A DNA stretch of 64,000 nucleotides from Oryzias latipes. Taxonomy: Eukaryota; Chordata; Actinopteri; Beloniformes; Adrianichthyidae. The position numbers and the translations under genes are program-made. Each line of letters begins with the position of its first letter. Position 1 is the stretch's first letter. Positions 55,305 to 64,000 of the stretch are shown here, in pieces. The DNA lies in the NCBI RefSeq assembly GCF_002234675.1, contig NC_019864.2, forward strand, positions 13,905,582 to 13,969,581, in the 5' to 3' direction. Below the pieces are notes generated by a model. That model did no database searches and was not told the origin of the DNA. It was given only the letters and a program-made list of their open reading frames with translations.

Positions 55305-55386
55305 ATTTTCGGGCATCGACTTATGTAGAAGAAGCTAATTGGACGGCGTGGCCAATGAGCTGTTCGCTGATTGGTCCGGGTTTGTG

Positions 55387-55405
55387 CGTGGTGCACAGCG
55401 ATTGG
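55387..55405 (-). promoter_or_regulatory. ER stress response element (ERSE), reverse
   Basis: CGTGG, nine bases, ATTGG: the exact reverse complement of the ERSE consensus, 151 bp before the hsp90b1 start codon. Between the two elements there are further CCAAT/ATTGG boxes (55338-55342, 55352-55356, 55370-55374), suggesting a cluster of NF-Y sites. Confidence 0.85.
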
Positions 55406-55555
55406 TCGGATGTCACGGGGTATGAGTGAGTGGGCTCGTTTGGTGGAGATGTAGCTGGCCAGCCTCTTGTGGAGAGACAGTACTGCATGAGCTGCACTCA
55501 CGGCTTTTGTCTCAGGCGTTGGAGACTTGCACCTTCATTCAAGCAGTAACTCAAA

Positions 55556-60348
<4,793 letters not shown>

Positions 60349-60600
60349 AGCACTGCATGGGAGAACGTGGAACAGTGAAGCTGAGAACTGAAAACCAGTG
60401 GTTCTAGTTCTGCTGTGGTTAACGTTACCCTGGGTGGGTGGGGTTTCTGGGTTGGGGTTTTTTAAGGCAAGCATTTGTTCATTTTCATTCTTTTTTTTTA
60501 CATTCCCTGTGACTGTAAATTTTGTTAATATTTAACTGAATTCTTTATGGAAAAATACGATCCCGTATTGATCAAATAAATGTTTCCTTGAAAAAATAAA
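60349..60600 (+). terminator. hsp90b1 3' UTR with poly(A) signals
   Basis: About 250 bp of T-rich 3' UTR. AATAAA occurs at 60575-60580 and again at 60595-60600, followed by a T/G-rich stretch 'ttgtcctttgtc', fitting a cleavage site near 60600-60620. Confidence 0.7.
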
Positions 60601-61949
60601 CCCTGGATTGTCCTTTGTCTAAAGATGGATTTTTGTTTGAAATGCTTCAGATGATTTATTTAAAAACAATCTATTCTATCTGCATATAACATATTTAAAC
60701 AATTTTATAGCTTCATTTCCTGGACACAAACCCTGGAGGTAAATGACTTTTTAAAATACTTAATTCTTTGTGGGTCAACCAGTATTTAAACTGTTATTTG
60801 CAGCTCTAACCAGTGATTTTAGTTACTTGAAATGGAAAGTCATTCTTTTCATATTTCCAATTGAAACAAGCTGTTTTAAATAGAAATAAAATGGGAGGGG
60901 GGGGGGGGGTCATTGGGTTCCAATTATGTGGACAGCAGGGGGCGCTAATGGCAAATATATGAATGAGAGGATGTAGTTTCAGTAGCGGATTGAAGTATTA
61001 CCCAATGCATAATCAGTTGAAGATGATAAATCAAGAATGGGTTATTGAAATGTAACTTCAATGTTTCGTTATTTGGAGGGCTTTTAATTTGAAAGGAAAA
61101 TTGGCAAAGTTGGGAAATGCTCTATTTGGTGACACCATGCAGGAGCTTTACCAGAAGCACGTGCCTCATTAATAAAAGGGGATGAATGTGGATCAGAGGT
61201 GGAAGGTGTCAGGAGAATGAGACATCTGGGGTGATGGGAGAATGTGGTTAGTTTGTTTTGCAGTTTGTCTCCCAATCAGCATCAAGGGAGTTTCCTTTCT
61301 ACAGCCCCTGGCTTCCTTTCTGTGCTAAAGTGCAACCAAAATGCAAACGAATTTCCTCATGCAAGCAAAGATCAGACTATTTCTGTTCCAATAAATCTCA
61401 AACATAAAAAACCAACATAAATATGACCCTTTTTTGAACTTCAGGATTTTTTGTATACAGTTTTATGTTGCAAAAATTAACTTGAGGTGACCACGTTTCT
61501 GACATTTTAACTGAAACGTATTGATCATGTCGTAGAAGCTGATTATGTAACAGAAATGGTTGTATTTTCTGGATCCTCCTCCGTTTTGGGTCCAAACATT
61601 GATCTGAGGGAGCTCTCTCGTTTCTTCCCCTTTATTTGTATTTTTTGCGACTGACTGCAGCTTCTGCGCCGCTGCCGCTCATACGCAATCCCCGGATAGG
61701 TGGTTGCCATGGATTCCTGGGTCACATGCGTGGGTTTCCTATAGCCAGAAGCAGCAGAAGATGCTTGGACCAAAAATCCAGAGCCATTTTCATTAAAGAA
61801 AAAAAAAAGAGAGCGAATTCGCCGCGGACGCCTTCCTGCCTGGATGACCCGACGACATCCGATTATTCTCAATCTCGACTGCTTGCTTTGATAATCCTTC
61901 ATTTACCGCTTCAACCGGTTTTGTCCACATTTATAGACTGATAACAGGA
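60601..61949. other. Intergenic region with probable prkar2b promoter/5' UTR
   Basis: A poly-G run lies at about 60897-60910. The region near 61640-61949 is less AT-rich ('ctgcgccgctgccgctc', 'cgcggacgcc') and ends at the prkar2b start codon, so the promoter and 5' UTR are expected there. No specific site is called. Confidence 0.4.
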
Positions 61950-64000
61950 ATGAGTATAGAAATTCCTGAAGGACTGACGGAGCTGTTACAGAGCTTTACC
62001 GTGGAAGTGTTAAGGAATCAGCCAAGGGATTTACTCGAGTTTGCATTGCAGTACTTCACCCAGCTGAAGGACAACGAGACGAAAGAGGCCGCTTTTGGCA
62101 ATGACCAAAATTCGGCCCCGAGATCTGGAAAAGCGGTCAATTTCATTGACGAAGCCATGCAGATCGATTCCGAGAACGGGGAGGAGGAGGAGGACGACGA
62201 CGACGACGACGACGAGGAGTTTATAGGTAGGGGGAGTGAAGTATTTACGATGCTAACGCCTTTACCTGCGTGTGGGGAAAAACACGTATTTTAGTAGCAC
62301 GAGCGCTTATCGCCGCGTGCACGACCATGCTCGGTGGCACTTAAAAGGAATAGCGCGCGGTGATGCTCCGCCGCACGCTACCTTGCATCCATTTTCCATA
62401 TATGGTCATGCTCTTCATCTCCACAAAAAACACCCCCCCCCCAAAAAAAACACACGTTTCTAATGAATTTAAATGACAGGTTCGGAACCAAGACCCGATG
62501 TTTTGTTATTTGTTGTACAAAAGCCGCCGCCTCATTTGAATATTTCCTGCCTCAGGCGCGGGCCCGAGGGCCCTATTTACCCTGTTAGGCTAATAGCAAA
62601 AATGGAAGACAGCTTACAAAGGTAAAAGGCGGAAGGTCAGCTGTCACGCGCCTCCCCTACACACACACTTGGACCAAATGGGGTTTATTGAAGTGATATC
62701 ATTTATTATAACCACAATGCCGGACTGCCAGCAGCTGTGGGAGATTTGTGACAGTGGAGAGTGTGGGGTCTGCCAGGCAGGCTGCAATGGTTACATAAAA
62801 GCCACATTCACTTGTTAAATCACATCTGTTGGTCTCACTCCCACTGTCCCAGGGATGAACCGCCCACCTGATGTTTCTTTCATACTGATTTATGATTACA
62901 CTTGGCTCTATTTCACATTTGACTTCTTATTTGTTTCTTATATAAATTGGGATTCAGAAGCCCGATCAAAGTCCAGCTGAAGGTTGACTATAAAAGCACA
63001 CATTTCCCTGTTAAGGATCTGATCAAATGTAATGTTTCTTTGTGCTTTGCAGCCCCGGTGATAAACAGATTCATCAGGAGAGCATCAGGTGAGTTCATGT
63101 TTTGCAGTTTAATGATGCTTTTTGTGTCATTAAGGAAAGCCCTGCGCAGTGTCAGTGCAGGAAACATAAACAGGTTTGCTGATACTTAAACATCCACACC
63201 ACATCTGCCGTAGTTTGATGATTTTTTTTTTCCCATCTGTCTTTTGTAAATGTCTTCCTGTTAGAGAAGAGCTGATTTATAGAGGCCCCTGGGGCCAATT
63301 CGGCTTGACTCTGATGCATAATGTCATTGATTGAACATCCAAACGTATGTGACGTTTACTTACTAAAAAATGTTTCTAATTTTGATTTTTAGAAGGCATA
63401 TTCACATAAAATCTTTTTAATATTAGCAAATCTTGCCTATAAAGAAGTAGGAAGTAAATGGGTCTTGCATGCATTATTATCTATTCCTTTACAATTTGAA
63501 GAACCCATATGGGGTCAATTTATAGGGTAGTAGTTTTTTACTAGGTTATACAGGATCTGCTGCTCCTCCTTTTACAAAAATGGTTCATTTTAGGCATGAT
63601 TCCTTTAACAGTTGATTTGTCCAAAAATGCTAAACATGGATGTTAGTCTTTGGCAAAGTAGCAACCAGACAGGAAGTGGTTGTTTTTTAAGAGAAGAAGA
63701 GAATTCATGGTTCAGGAAAATATTCACTTTTGGGAGAAAGTAAAACATGCAAATACTCTAAAAGGTTCACATTTCTTTGGTTTGTTTATCTTTTGCCATG
63801 CAGTGTGTGCTGAGGCATTCAATCCTGATGAGGATGAAGAAGACAAAGAGCCCAGAGTAAGTTGAAGACCAAGCCAAAGAGTAAAACTCCAAAACAATGT
63901 GAAATCTTTGCTGTGTTCTCCTTCACCTTCTTGAGAACAACGACAAGAATTTGATTTCTTTGCTGAAGGTCACCTACCCCAAAACTGACGAACAGAGACA
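61950..64000 (+). CDS. prkar2b: PKA regulatory subunit type II-beta, 5' exons (partial)
   Basis: Exons 61950-62226, 63053-63088, 63804-63856 and the start of 63969-64000, all in phase, run off the window end. The protein starts [20 protein letters not shown], the RII dimerisation/docking helix pair (about 1-45) that binds A-kinase anchoring proteins. The linker follows, with [13 protein letters not shown] and a run of Glu/Asp encoded by GAG/GAC repeats. Exon 2 supplies FIRRAS with Ser104, the RII autophosphorylation/inhibitor site. Exon 3 gives [14 protein letters not shown], and exon 4 gives [10 protein letters not shown], leading to the first cAMP domain. MSIEIP and the KAVNF linker fit RII-beta rather than RII-alpha. 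The subunit holds the PKA catalytic subunit inactive until cAMP binds. Confidence 0.95.
62182..62220 (+). repeat. Coding GAG/GAC tract in prkar2b exon 1
   Basis: GAGGAGGAGGAG followed by a run of GAC codons encodes a Glu-Asp stretch near residues 78-90. It is a simple repeat inside coding sequence, so length variation between individuals is plausible. Confidence 0.8.

Overview
The window reads as a stretch of teleost fish nuclear chromosome. Five vertebrate-type genes with GT-AG introns sit in AT-rich sequence that is full of fish-type DNA transposons (hAT, Tc1, piggyBac) and decayed LINE and SINE copies. The repeat style resembles medaka (Oryzias), but I could not test that, so only 'teleost' is firm. 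There are no bacterial features, CRISPR arrays or operons.

Layout. (1) 1-28992: the 3' part of a Shal/Kv4 potassium-channel gene on the + strand, most like kcnd2. Its five downstream coding exons lie at 24567-28992. The large first coding exon is absent, so the gene-poor, repeat-rich first 24.5 kb is probably its first intron, which is also where most of the nested transposons lie. (2) 30806-32534 (-): a two-exon orphan class-A GPCR with a very long third intracellular loop, tail-to-tail with the channel. (3) 35272-35534 (-): one frameshifted opsin exon, probably a pseudogene. (4) 38500-50532 (-): nt5dc3, a HAD-type 5'-nucleotidase-domain gene. I could place 15 exons that join in frame into 602 codons. 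(5) 55556-60348 (+): hsp90b1 (GRP94/endoplasmin), complete in 18 exons with a KDEL end and two perfect ER-stress elements in its promoter. (6) 61950-64000 (+): the first exons of prkar2b (PKA regulatory subunit RII-beta), running off the window.

The genes do not form a pathway. nt5dc3 and hsp90b1 are divergently placed neighbours (about 5 kb between start codons), and they are also neighbours on human 12q23. prkar2b and KCND2 both lie on human 7q, so the window joins segments that are apart in human.

I found no convincing new biological system. The best leads are an orphan GPCR, an opsin pseudogene, inverted repeat pairs inside nt5dc3 introns that could favour back-splicing, a six-copy repeat family with a recurring small reading frame, several datable nested insertions with intact target duplications, a SINE with a duplicated internal promoter box, and three perfect ~20-bp inverted repeats.
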